From: Methanocella sp.
GTDB taxonomy: Archaea > Halobacteriota > Methanocellia > Methanocellales > Methanocellaceae
Assembly (NCBI RefSeq): GCF_035506375.1
Contig: NZ_DATJPM010000058.1
Location: 1 to 20,877 of the forward strand
Reading direction: 5' to 3'
Length of the DNA: 20,877 nt
Shown here: positions 13,635 through 20,877 of the stretch, piece by piece
Layout: the number at the start of each line of letters is the position of its first letter
How positions within the stretch are numbered: position 1 is the stretch's first letter
The notes under the pieces: generated by a model
The model's database searches: none
The model's input: the letters and a program-made list of their open reading frames with translations, nothing else
What the model was told of the DNA's origin: nothing
Program-made: the position numbers and the translations under genes

Positions 13635-14986
13635 CCTCGGACCGCATTGTTTTCATCGGCGCCGGCGGCGCCGGCCTCACGGCCGCTTTTACCATTGCCC
13701 GTAAGCGCCCCGACATCCCAATTACCCTTTTCTCAAAAGACCCCGTCGTAGCCTACAGCCAGTGCGGGATGCCCTTTGTCCTGGATAAAAAAATAGAGGG
13801 CTTCGATAAGCTTGTGTTGTATACGCCGGAGGTCTTCAAAGACCTGGGACTGGACGTGCGGACGAGCACCGCCGTTACGGGCATCGACCTGGATGCTAAG
13901 ACGGTGACCATCGAGGGCGGCGAGACTATGGAGTATGGCAAGCTGGTCATCGCCACCGGCTCGGTACCCTTCGTTCCGCCCGTGCCGGGCGTCGGCCTGA
14001 AAGGCGTTTACCGATTGTTAAACCTGGATGATGGGCGAAAACTGGCGGAAGCGATGGATAATGTGGAGAGCGTCGTCATCATCGGCGGCGGCCCGATCGG
14101 CCTGGAAACGGCCCCGGCGTTCCTGGACAGGTTCATCGACGTCACCATCGTGGAGCGGATGCAGCAGCTCATGCCATCGGCCCTTGACCCCGACATGACC
14201 AAGATGCTAGAGGACCACCTGAAGGAGAAGGGCGCCGTGCTCATCACGGGCAAGGGCGTCGACTCCATCAACGGCGAGGATAAGGTCGAGTCCGTCAGCG
14301 TCGGCGGCGAAACCATCCATGCCGACATGGTGCTCCTGTCCGCAGGTGTGAAGCCGAATGTGGAGCTGGCGAAGAAGGCGGGCATCGACATAGGACCCGC
14401 GGGCGGCATCGACGTGGACGAGCACTTCCATGTCAAAAAGAACGGCAGGGCCTTAGAGGACGTTTATGCGGCGGGCGACTGCATCGAGGAGGTCAACGCC
14501 ATCACCAACAGAAAGGTCGTCTGTGCCATCGGCACGGTCGCCAACCGGCAGGCTGGATTCTTAGCGGACGAGCTCATGGGCATCGGCGTGCCCTATGGCC
14601 AGGTCCTCTGCCCGGCGATCACTATCGTCGGCGACCTGCAGATCGGCTCTGTCGGCCTGACCACGAGAGGATGCGAAATGGCTGGCATCAAGCCCGTATC
14701 GTTCAAGGCGAAAAGCAATACCAGGGCCCGGTATTATCCCGAAGGCAAACATCTCGACATTAAATTAATAGCCGACGGGCAGCGCATCGTCGGCGCCCAA
14801 TTGATCGGAAAAGAGGGGGTCCATGGGCGCATCAACGAGCTCACGCTGGCCATCCACAAGAAGATGACGCCGGCTGAGCTTGCCGCCGTCGAGACCTGCT
14901 ACGCCCCGCCCGTATCGCCCATGATAGACCCGATAACGTATACGGCTGAAATGCTCTCGCTCCGGTGTAAAAAGCTTAAAAAGTGA
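13631..14986 (+). CDS. CoA-disulfide reductase / NADH oxidase family flavoprotein
   Basis: This 451-residue protein is a pyridine nucleotide-disulfide oxidoreductase of the CoA-disulfide reductase/NADH oxidase/persulfide reductase group. The N-terminal FAD loop is GAGGAGLTAA (10-19). Cys45 in YSQCGMPF is the single redox-active cysteine typical of this group. ATGSVPFVPP follows, then the NAD(P)H loop IIGGGPIGLE, then VYAAGDC for FAD. A C-terminal dimerisation domain ends in APPVSPMIDPI. No rhodanese domain is fused. It could reduce CoA disulfide or polysulfide/persulfide, or consume oxygen, and sequence alone does not decide. It overlaps the winged-helix gene by four bases. It ends three bases from the convergent purD. 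Confidence 0.9.
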   Translation: MTSDRIVFIGAGGAGLTAAFTIARKRPDIPITLFSKDPVVAYSQCGMPFVLDKKIEGFDKLVLYTPEVFKDLGLDVRTSTAVTGIDLDAKTVTIEGGETMEYGKLVIATGSVPFVPPVPGVGLKGVYRLLNLDDGRKLAEAMDNVESVVIIGGGPIGLETAPAFLDRFIDVTIVERMQQLMPSALDPDMTKMLEDHLKEKGAVLITGKGVDSINGEDKVESVSVGGETIHADMVLLSAGVKPNVELAKKAGIDIGPAGGIDVDEHFHVKKNGRALEDVYAAGDCIEEVNAITNRKVVCAIGTVANRQAGFLADELMGIGVPYGQVLCPAITIVGDLQIGSVGLTTRGCEMAGIKPVSFKAKSNTRARYYPEGKHLDIKLIADGQRIVGAQLIGKEGVHGRINELTLAIHKKMTPAELAAVETCYAPPVSPMIDPITYTAEMLSLRCKKLKK

Positions 14987-14989
14987 TTG

Positions 14990-16309
14990 TCAGGGCTGAC
15001 GCCTTCCCCGGATGGCGTCCATGTGCTCGATCCTTTTTCTGATGAGCGTCTCTTTGCCGATGTCGTGACGGCAGTGGAATTCGCCCTTAACGTTCGAGAG
15101 GCCCATCTCCGCCAGCATTTCAGCCTCGTCGATGGTGTCGGCGACGCCCACGACGGCCAGCGACCTGGAAGACGTCGTGTACACATTGCCATCCCGCTCG
15201 TTCACGCTCGCATAATAGACCTTATACTCCGGCTTCTCCGTGACCGTCAGCGGCGAATCCTTCTGAGGGTTGTCCGGATATCCCTTCGGCACCACGTACT
15301 TGCAGACGGTAGCGCTTCGCTCGAACTCGATATTCATCTTATCCAGCGAGCCGTCGATCATGGCCTGGCATATATCCACGAAGTCGGTCTTTAATAAAGT
15401 CAATACGTTCATGGCCTCGGGGTCGCCGAAGCGGGCGTTGTACTCGATGACCTTCATGCCATCGGCGGTGATCATGAACTGGCCATAGAGCGCACCCTTG
15501 TAGACGATGCCCATCTCCTTTTTCAAGGCTTCGATGGTCGCTTTCATGATCTCTACGCCTTCGTCGTAGTCCTCCATGAACATGAAGGGCAGCAGCTCGG
15601 TGTGGTCCGTATAGGAGCCCATGCCGCCGGTGTTGGGGCCTTTATCGTCCTCGTAGGCCCGCTTATGGTCCTGGACCGTGGGCATCGGCGCGACGTTCTT
15701 GCCGTCGACGAACGCCTGGATGGTGACCTCTTCGCCCTCCAGCCGGTCCTCGATTACGACTTTGCCGCTCTTCAAGACTTCCTCAATGTAAGCCTTCCCT
15801 TCCTGAAGCGTTTTCAGGTGCTCGCCCATCACCTTGACGCCCTTACCGCCCGTGAGGCCCGCGGGCTTGATGACGCTGTCCGGGAACTCCTCTAAATAGC
15901 GGTAGGCGTCGCCCGCATCGTCGTAAGCCTTGAAGCGGGGCACGCCCTTTATGCCGTTCCGGGCCATGAAGGTCCGCGTCCAGGCCTTATCGAACTCCAG
16001 GCGGGCCGCGTCGCGCAGCGGGCTGGCGGCAGGTATGCCCTTGTCGTAAAGGGCGTCCACGAGGCCCGCGGCCAGCGGGGCCTCCGGCCCGACGACCGCG
16101 AAGTCGACGCCTTTTTCCTCGGCGTACTGGACGATGGCGGCCACGTCGATCTCCTTGGTAAAAAGATGATCTGCCGCTTTCCGCCTGATCCCCGGGTTCA
16201 GGTTACCCATTGCAGCAAAAATCTTGGGCTTATACGCGCTTCGCGAGAGCGCATCCACGATGGCGTTCTCCCTGCCGCCCGAACCGACTACCAGGACCTT
16301 CATTCGCAT
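14990..16309 (-). CDS. purD: Phosphoribosylamine-glycine ligase
   Basis: This ATP-grasp enzyme of about 439 residues joins phosphoribosylamine and glycine to make GAR in purine synthesis. Recognisable parts are VLVVGSGGRENAI at the N-terminus, GPEAPLAAGLVDAL, and the ATP-binding glycine loop KPAGLTGGKGVKVM. DHKRAYEDDKGPNTGGMGSY and EYNARFGDPEAMNVL complete the set. GGREN replaces the commoner GGREH. The ATG at 16309 is preferred because GTGGG lies just upstream. A TTG one codon earlier and an ATG two codons later are alternatives. It stands alone, convergent with the flavoprotein and divergent from the TIR gene. A GGGGC/GCCCC inverted repeat (16318-16322 and 16339-16343) lies in its leader. 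Confidence 0.97.
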   Translation of the reverse strand: MRMKVLVVGSGGRENAIVDALSRSAYKPKIFAAMGNLNPGIRRKAADHLFTKEIDVAAIVQYAEEKGVDFAVVGPEAPLAAGLVDALYDKGIPAASPLRDAARLEFDKAWTRTFMARNGIKGVPRFKAYDDAGDAYRYLEEFPDSVIKPAGLTGGKGVKVMGEHLKTLQEGKAYIEEVLKSGKVVIEDRLEGEEVTIQAFVDGKNVAPMPTVQDHKRAYEDDKGPNTGGMGSYTDHTELLPFMFMEDYDEGVEIMKATIEALKKEMGIVYKGALYGQFMITADGMKVIEYNARFGDPEAMNVLTLLKTDFVDICQAMIDGSLDKMNIEFERSATVCKYVVPKGYPDNPQKDSPLTVTEKPEYKVYYASVNERDGNVYTTSSRSLAVVGVADTIDEAEMLAEMGLSNVKGEFHCRHDIGKETLIRKRIEHMDAIRGRRQP

Positions 16310-16342
16310 CAACCCACGGGGCTGCGCGTCTCAATGCGGCCC

Positions 16343-16357
16343 CGGTTTATAATTTTA
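16343..16357. promoter_or_regulatory. Shared divergent promoter region of purD and the TIR-STAND gene
   Basis: The stretch TTTATAATTTTAA reads as a TATA box on both strands. On the minus strand it sits about 41 bases before purD. On the plus strand it would start a transcript near 16375, after the in-frame ATG at 16368, which argues that the TIR-STAND protein starts later. Confidence 0.45.
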
Positions 16358-16442
16358 ATTGTGGGGTATGGTTAATAAGCTTATTGAGAGCTCTGGCAAC
16401 AAACGATTTATCATCGGGCCGCCATATGATAAACGGGGAGTC

Positions 16443-19400
16443 ATGAGCGTGGGTCCGTGCGATGTGGCGAATTCTCCTGAGAGAAAACGCGTCTTTATCA
16501 GCTACGGCCACGACGAGCTCTCCTCCCTGGCGAAGAGGATCAAAAAAGACCTCGAGGCGCGGGGCCACGAGGTGTGGTTCGACGAGGACCGCATCCCCGC
16601 CGGTGCCGACTGGGAACAGAACATCGAAGGGGGCATCGACTGGGCCTCGGAAGGCGATAATGGCCGGATAATCCTGCTCATGACGCCCTATTCGGTGAGA
16701 CGACCCGACGGCTATTGCCTGAATGAGGTGGCGCGGGCCGTCCAGAAGAACATAAAGATCATACCCGTCATGCTCGTCTGGTGCGAGCCGCCGCTTTCGA
16801 TCTGTCGGATCCAGTGGCTGGACATGCAGGACTGCGTGCCCCTGGAGGAGCGGCAGGAGCGCTATGAAGCCAAGTTCCATATCCTTGCAGACGCCCTGGA
16901 AAAGGACCGCATCGACTTCGAGGGCTTTCAGGCACAGCTGTTCGTCGCGTTAAATCCCCTGTCGTTCGACGCCGAGATCCGCCAGAACCTGGACCGGTTC
17001 ACGGGGCGGGAATGGGTCATACGGGAGATCGACCGGTGGCTGGCCACAAACGGCTCACGGGTCTTCTGGATCGCCGGCAGCCCCGGCGTCGGCAAGACCG
17101 CCATTTCCACCTGGCTCTGCGCCAACCGGCGGGAGATCGCGGCCTTTCACTTCTGCCGCTACGATAACGTCCAGAAGATCGACCCCAGGCGCTGCGTCAC
17201 GTCCATCGCCTACCAGCTCAGCACTCAGCTGCCGGAATACGCGGAACGGCTAAAGCGGGTCAAGCTGGAGGGCCTGGGCGACCTCAACGCCAGGACGCTC
17301 TTCGACCAGCTTATCGTCCAGCCGCTGACCGTCATACCGAAACCCGAGAGGAGCGTTTTGATCCTGATCGACGCGCTGGATGAGGCCACGGCCGGTGGCA
17401 AGAATCAGCTGGCGGACTTCATCGCCTCGGAGTTCGAGAGGACGCCCGAATGGCTCAACCTCATCGTCACGAGTCGGCCCGATCCCGAGATCACCGGCAC
17501 ACTCCAGGCTTATTCCCCGTATATACTGGATATCTCGGACACCCGGAACATCGAAGACCTGCGCCGTTTTCTCACGGCGGAGCTGGCAAAGCCCGGGGGG
17601 CCGGTGCCGGAGGCCACCATCGACGCCATCCTGGAGAAAAGCGGCGGTTTATTCCTCTATGCCGAGTGGATCGTCCGCGAGCTGGCAGGCGGGCGCCTTT
17701 CGCTGGAGAAGCCGGGCGAATTCCCCCGGGGGCTGGGGGGAATATATCTTAAATTTTTTGAGCGCCAGTTCCCCGATATCGGCGAGTGGGACGTGAAGAT
17801 CCGCCCTGGACTGGAAGCCTTATCCGCCCTCCAGGAGCCGTTAAGCCTGCGGACCCTGACGGCCATGTTTGGCTGGAGCATCCACGACGAGCGGAAATTC
17901 CGCATGTCCCTGGGCTCCCTCTTCCAGTTCGACCGGGGCATGATCCAGCCCTTCCACAAGTCCGTAATGGAATGGCTGACGAACGAGGATAAGAGCGACC
18001 CATATTTTATCAGCACCCTTGAAGGCCACCGCATCCTGGCAGACTACGGGTGGAAGCTCTATCGCCGGGGGCCGGAATCCTGGTCGCCGTACCTTGTCAT
18101 GTACCTGGCCACCCACCTGTGCATGGCGGAAAAAATACCGGAGCTAAGGGAAGCGCTGGGGAACCTGAAGTTTATCCGGTCCATGTGGGAGAAAGACCGC
18201 TTCAATGTCCTGCGGCAGTGGACGCTCATCGAGGAACGGTCCGGCCTGCGGATGGCGGAAACCTACCGGCCGGTGATCGATTCGCCGGAGGCCGTAGACG
18301 TGGAGGACGTCTTCTTCGTGGCCAATCTCCTGATGAAGGCCTTCAACCTGGACGAGGCGCTGAAACTGTGGGTGTACCTCGTCCGGTACTACCGCGACCG
18401 TGCCGATAAAGTGGGATTACAGCGGTGCCTCGGGAACGAGGCCTGGATCCGCATCGTGAGGAGCGAATACGCTGAAGCCATGGAAATCCTGCGGGAGCAG
18501 GAGAGGATCTGCCGGGAAACCGGAAACCTGGAGGGCCTCCAGTTCTCGCTCCTATACCAGGCCAGTATATTGCACTATACGGATGACTTTGACCGGGCCA
18601 TGAAATTGCTGAAGGAGCAGGAAAAAATATGCCGGGAGACCGGCAACCTGGACGGCCTCCAGGAATCGCTCAGCCTTCAGGGCCTCGTGCACCGGGTCAA
18701 GGGTGAATTCAATGATACGATGGCGCTGGTCAAGGAGCGGGAGAGGATCTGCCGGGAAACGGGGAACATCGATGGCATCCAGTCCTCGCTGGTGGACCAG
18801 GCCCTGATCTTACGGGCCTGGGGAGACCTGGACGGCTCCTTGAAATTATTGGGGGAGGCCGAGGCCATTTCCCGGAGGATCGGCAACAAGGACGCGATCC
18901 AGTCCATTATCGGCGCGAGGGCCATCATTTACCGCTGGCGGGGCGACCTGGACAGGGCCATGGCCCTGGCGAAGGAGCAGGGTAGGATTTCCCGCGAGCT
19001 GGGTAACATGTTCAGCCTCGGCGAGAGCCTGGCGGAACAGGGCGTTATTCTCTACCTGATGGGGGACCAGGATGGCGCTATTAAAGTATTTAACGAAAAG
19101 GAAGCTATGAGCCACAGGCTCAACGACCGCTTTGGCCTCCAGAATAGTTACGGCGTCAAAGCAGACATTTATCGTGATCGGGGCGACCTGAGGCGGGCGC
19201 TCGAGCTCCACCTGGAGGAAGAGCGCATCTGCCGGGAGATCGGCCACCGACGGGACCAGGCCGTATCTCAGAGCCACCGCGCTGAGATCCTGCGGCTGAT
19301 GGGCGACCTGGACGGCGCCCTGGCCCTCCATAAAGAAGCCGAGCGCACTTTCCGGGATATAGGCTATAGGTATGGCCTGCAGGAATGCCTGGGCTTCGAG

Positions 19401-19559
19401 GCGATGACGCTCCTGGAAATGGGCGACCCCGGAGGCGCCCTGGCCTTGCTAATGGAACAGGAGAGAATATGCCGCGAGATGGGCGTGAAACTCGACCTCA
19501 GGAAGTGCCTGGATAATCAGAAGATCGTGGCAGGGGAAAAGGATCTAGTCCCTGGATGA
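16443..19559 (+). CDS. TIR-STAND NTPase-TPR protein, candidate immune sensor
   Basis: This protein of about 1038 residues has three parts. A TIR domain (about 16-130) contains RVFISYGHDEL, GHEVWFDEDRIPAGADW, and GYCLNEV with Glu95 where TIR NADases keep the catalytic glutamate. A NACHT/STAND-type NTPase follows (about 185-420): Walker A GSPGVGKT (212-219), Walker B VLILIDALDE (305-314) and VTSRPD (342-347). After a helical linker come nine TPR-like units of exactly 40 residues (661-1020). Such proteins sense a ligand through repeats, oligomerise with ATP and activate the TIR effector; phage defence is the usual proposal, but activity here is inferred. The ATG at 16443 has GGGGAG two bases upstream; GTG at 16449 is better spaced. 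ATG 16368 precedes the predicted transcript start. No transmembrane segment, no partner gene. Confidence 0.88.
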   Translation: MSVGPCDVANSPERKRVFISYGHDELSSLAKRIKKDLEARGHEVWFDEDRIPAGADWEQNIEGGIDWASEGDNGRIILLMTPYSVRRPDGYCLNEVARAVQKNIKIIPVMLVWCEPPLSICRIQWLDMQDCVPLEERQERYEAKFHILADALEKDRIDFEGFQAQLFVALNPLSFDAEIRQNLDRFTGREWVIREIDRWLATNGSRVFWIAGSPGVGKTAISTWLCANRREIAAFHFCRYDNVQKIDPRRCVTSIAYQLSTQLPEYAERLKRVKLEGLGDLNARTLFDQLIVQPLTVIPKPERSVLILIDALDEATAGGKNQLADFIASEFERTPEWLNLIVTSRPDPEITGTLQAYSPYILDISDTRNIEDLRRFLTAELAKPGGPVPEATIDAILEKSGGLFLYAEWIVRELAGGRLSLEKPGEFPRGLGGIYLKFFERQFPDIGEWDVKIRPGLEALSALQEPLSLRTLTAMFGWSIHDERKFRMSLGSLFQFDRGMIQPFHKSVMEWLTNEDKSDPYFISTLEGHRILADYGWKLYRRGPESWSPYLVMYLATHLCMAEKIPELREALGNLKFIRSMWEKDRFNVLRQWTLIEERSGLRMAETYRPVIDSPEAVDVEDVFFVANLLMKAFNLDEALKLWVYLVRYYRDRADKVGLQRCLGNEAWIRIVRSEYAEAMEILREQERICRETGNLEGLQFSLLYQASILHYTDDFDRAMKLLKEQEKICRETGNLDGLQESLSLQGLVHRVKGEFNDTMALVKERERICRETGNIDGIQSSLVDQALILRAWGDLDGSLKLLGEAEAISRRIGNKDAIQSIIGARAIIYRWRGDLDRAMALAKEQGRISRELGNMFSLGESLAEQGVILYLMGDQDGAIKVFNEKEAMSHRLNDRFGLQNSYGVKADIYRDRGDLRRALELHLEEERICREIGHRRDQAVSQSHRAEILRLMGDLDGALALHKEAERTFRDIGYRYGLQECLGFEAMTLLEMGDPGGALALLMEQERICREMGVKLDLRKCLDNQKIVAGEKDLVPG
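18423..19502 (+). repeat. Nine tandem 120-base units encoding 40-residue TPRs
   Basis: Within the TIR-STAND gene the segment RICRETGN or a variant recurs at residues 688, 728, 768, 808, 848, 888, 928, 968 and 1008, exactly 40 apart, with no insertions or deletions. GDLDGAL-type turns recur in the same register. Several units are also alike in DNA, such as those around 18503 and 18740, which share GAGAGGATCTGCCGGGAAAC. This suggests expansion by in-frame duplication. Confidence 0.88.
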
Positions 19560-19578
19560 TCCCTTTATTATTCCGGGC

Positions 19579-20106
19579 TCAGGGCTTATAGCCGAGCAGT
19601 TCGCACGCCTTGACGAGTGAAAGGACGCTTATGCCTTCCTTTTCGAGGTTCTCGCGCCCGCCCTCTTCCCGGTCCACGATACAGACCACGGAATCGACGA
19701 CAAGCCCGGCATCCCTTAAAGTGTGGATCGCTCCGAGCGCTCCCTTCGCCGTGGTGACCACGTCCTCCACGACGAAGACTTTCTCGCCCTTCTCGTAGAC
19801 TCCTTCGATCAATTTGTTGGTGCCATATCCCTTCTGTGCCTTACGCACGATGACGAACGGCATGCCGCTCTTCACGCTGGCGATGGCCGCCAGCGGAATG
19901 GAGCCGATCTCGATGCCCGCGAGCTTCTGCGTGCCCGGCGGTATCATCCCGGCGATGCGTTCCCCGATGGCCTCCAGGCACAGCGGGTTTGTCTCAAAGA
20001 CGTACTTATCGACGTAATACTTGCTCTTCCGGCCCGAAGAGAGGGTAAAATCGCCGAACCTCACGGCACCGGTCCGCTTAAGCATTTCTACCAGCCGAGT
20101 ATCCAC
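19579..20106 (-). CDS. pyrE: Orotate phosphoribosyltransferase
   Basis: This enzyme of about 175 residues adds phosphoribose from PRPP to orotate, giving OMP in pyrimidine synthesis. The family pattern is clear: VRFGDFTLSSGRKSKYYVDK near the N-terminus, GIEIGSIPLAAIAS, VRKAQKGYGTNKLIEG (the flexible catalytic loop) and the PRPP motif VFVVEDVVTTAKGA. The motif ends TTAKGA where TTGGS-like sequences are usual. A start at GTG 20106 is chosen because a perfect GGTGAT ribosome site lies four bases upstream. An in-frame ATG at 20118 inside the carS stop region would give 179 residues but has no ribosome site. It is the second gene of a carS-pyrE operon and convergent with the TIR-STAND gene, 19 bases away. 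Confidence 0.94.
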   Translation of the reverse strand: MDTRLVEMLKRTGAVRFGDFTLSSGRKSKYYVDKYVFETNPLCLEAIGERIAGMIPPGTQKLAGIEIGSIPLAAIASVKSGMPFVIVRKAQKGYGTNKLIEGVYEKGEKVFVVEDVVTTAKGALGAIHTLRDAGLVVDSVVCIVDREEGGRENLEKEGISVLSLVKACELLGYKP

Positions 20107-20110
20107 GAGT

Positions 20111-20116
20111 ATCACC
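20111..20116 (-). promoter_or_regulatory. Ribosome binding site that decides the pyrE start
   Basis: GGTGAT on the minus strand matches the end of the archaeal anti-Shine-Dalgarno complement. It overlaps the carS TGA and lies four bases before GTG 20106. It also overlaps the alternative ATG at 20118, which has no comparable site of its own. Confidence 0.5.
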
Positions 20117-20669
20117 ATGGCACGTTTTTTTTGCCGATCTTGAAGCCTATGAAGTTGGTCGTAAGGTGCAGTACGGGCGTTATCACGAGGACCGTAACGA
20201 TGATGTCGAGCGTGAAGCTAGAGAAGAACCACGACGGGTCCAGGAGCAGCGTCAGCACCCACGCCCCCGCCACGAAGTCGAGCTGGTCGGCGATGGGCAT
20301 CATGGCGCCCTGCTGGTAGCCGAGGCGGCGCTTGAAGAAGCTCTTCACCATGTCCCCCAATAACGCGCCCACGGGCATTGTGAACAGCGACACATACGAG
20401 ATATTCATGAGCATATCTGCGCTCACATAGGACGCCAGATAGGGCGCGATATACGGGGCGATCAGGATCTGCAGCAGGCCCACGAGGGTCCCGCAGAGTG
20501 AGCCTAAAATGAAGCCCCGGATGGTCTTGCCGTCTCCGAGGATGCGCTTATTATCCGTAAAGTTCCGGCCCTGGTCGATGGGCTTCCCGCCCCCGAGGAG
20601 AGCAGCCGCCGGGTTTGCGATGTACGCCGGCATCATGAGCCATAGGGCCATTATTATGAGTTCGATCAT
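20112..20669 (-). CDS. carS: CDP-archaeol synthase
   Basis: This 185-residue membrane enzyme transfers CMP from CTP to unsaturated archaetidic acid, forming the CDP-activated precursor of archaeal polar lipids. It has about four to five membrane helices. The characteristic cytoplasmic segments are MPAYIANPAAALLGGGKPID with NFTDNKRILGDGKTIRGFI, and later GALLGDMVKSFFKRRLG with QQGAMMPIADQLDFVAGA. Length is normal. The ATG at 20669 has GAGG seven bases upstream and a TATA-like GATATAG near 20713-20721. It overlaps pyrE by a few bases. The pairing of lipid and pyrimidine genes may reflect the shared need for CTP, which is inference. Confidence 0.96.
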   Translation of the reverse strand: MIELIIMALWLMMPAYIANPAAALLGGGKPIDQGRNFTDNKRILGDGKTIRGFILGSLCGTLVGLLQILIAPYIAPYLASYVSADMLMNISYVSLFTMPVGALLGDMVKSFFKRRLGYQQGAMMPIADQLDFVAGAWVLTLLLDPSWFFSSFTLDIIVTVLVITPVLHLTTNFIGFKIGKKNVPW

Positions 20670-20712
20670 TTTTCGCCTCGGGACGGGTTTCTACAAGAAA
20701 TGGCTTATCTTT

Positions 20713-20721
20713 CTATATCAA
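20713..20721 (-). promoter_or_regulatory. Candidate TATA box of the carS-pyrE operon
   Basis: TTGATATAG on the minus strand lies about 48 bases before the carS ATG, predicting a leader of about 20 bases that contains the GAGG site. Confidence 0.4.
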
Positions 20722-20738
20722 GGTTTTTGTGGTATCAC

Positions 20739-20846
20739 CACGGCGGCACGGAGGCACCACGGAGGGCACGGCTTATTATTCACCACGGCGACACGGCGAA
20801 CACGGCGCTTTTTTATGATCGGCACGGCGACACCACGGCGACACGG
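20739..20846. repeat. CACGG-rich intergenic array
   Basis: Ten CACGG units occur in 108 bases, mostly as CCACGGCG, ACACGGCG or GCACGGCG, interrupted by short AT-rich runs such as CTTATTATT and CTTTTTTATG. The ATTCACCACGGCG phrase parallels TTTCACCACAGCGG in the array at 4354-4643, so the two look like variants of one repeat class. The repeats are too short and irregular for CRISPR and hold no open frame. Confidence 0.75.
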
Positions 20847-20856
20847 TTTCCTGATA

Positions 20857-20877
20857 ATATTATTAAGCAGGGGGTCT
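20857..20877 (+). repeat. Probable start of a third copy of the dispersed repeat (cut by window edge)
   Basis: The last bases read ATTATTAAGCAG then GGGGTCT (20871-20877). GGGGTCT is the terminal sequence of copy 2, and TATTAAG also precedes copy 1. The window ends exactly at this heptamer, so the rest cannot be seen. Confidence 0.35.

Noticed and set aside
16318..16343. GGGGC/GCCCC hairpin in the purD leader as a purine riboswitch
   Set aside because: The stem is only five pairs and none of the conserved purine-riboswitch core can be seen.
20739..20846. CRISPR array
   Set aside because: Units are 8-10 bases, irregular and without unique spacers, and no cas genes are present.

Overview
The window looks like a stretch of a methanogenic archaeon's chromosome, most likely from Methanocellales (Methanocella-like). 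This is inferred from gene families and remembered homologs, not from a search. Archaeal signs in the sequence are a tRNA-Met with a bulge-helix-bulge intron, a CDP-archaeol synthase, a four-subunit-type pyruvate:ferredoxin oxidoreductase, TATA-type promoters about 25 bases before several starts, and strong use of TTG starts. DNA is GC-rich in genes and AT-rich between them.

Layout, left to right. Bases 1-1445 (minus) hold porG-porD-porA, with porA running off the left edge. Bases 1446-1895 are a 450-base gene-free stretch with repeated CGATGG motifs, small hairpins, a T-run and one copy of a short dispersed repeat. Then come an APC amino acid permease, the intron-containing tRNA and rpiA, all on the minus strand. 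Bases 4312-4643 are filled by a large imperfect inverted repeat of CCACAGAGG/CCACAGTGG units around a second copy of the dispersed repeat. Next are a MoaD/SAMP-type sulfur carrier and two tandem DUF2111-like paralogs (minus), then a MarC-family membrane protein and a lone receiver-domain response regulator (plus). The regulator overlaps ilvD (minus) tail to tail.

The right half holds a HAD phosphatase/phosphomutase (plus), a TPR protein (minus) and the shikimate pair aroA-aroC (minus, ATGA overlap, with a 16-base dyad in the promoter). A winged-helix regulator follows (plus), overlapped by a CoA-disulfide-reductase/NADH-oxidase family flavoprotein, then purD (minus). Sharing a promoter region with purD is a roughly 1038-residue TIR-STAND NTPase-TPR protein (plus). 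The carS-pyrE operon (minus) follows. The right edge is a CACGG-rich array and the start of what looks like a third copy of the dispersed repeat.

Most genes are central metabolism: pyruvate/acetyl-CoA, ribose phosphate, branched-chain and aromatic amino acids, purine and pyrimidine nucleotides, and archaeal lipids. The most interesting accessory item is the TIR-STAND-TPR protein, a candidate single-gene immune sensor with nine TPR units in an exact 40-residue register. The most interesting non-coding signal is the set of intergenic repeats: a short element with GGGG(A/T)CT inverted ends, and two related CAC-based arrays.
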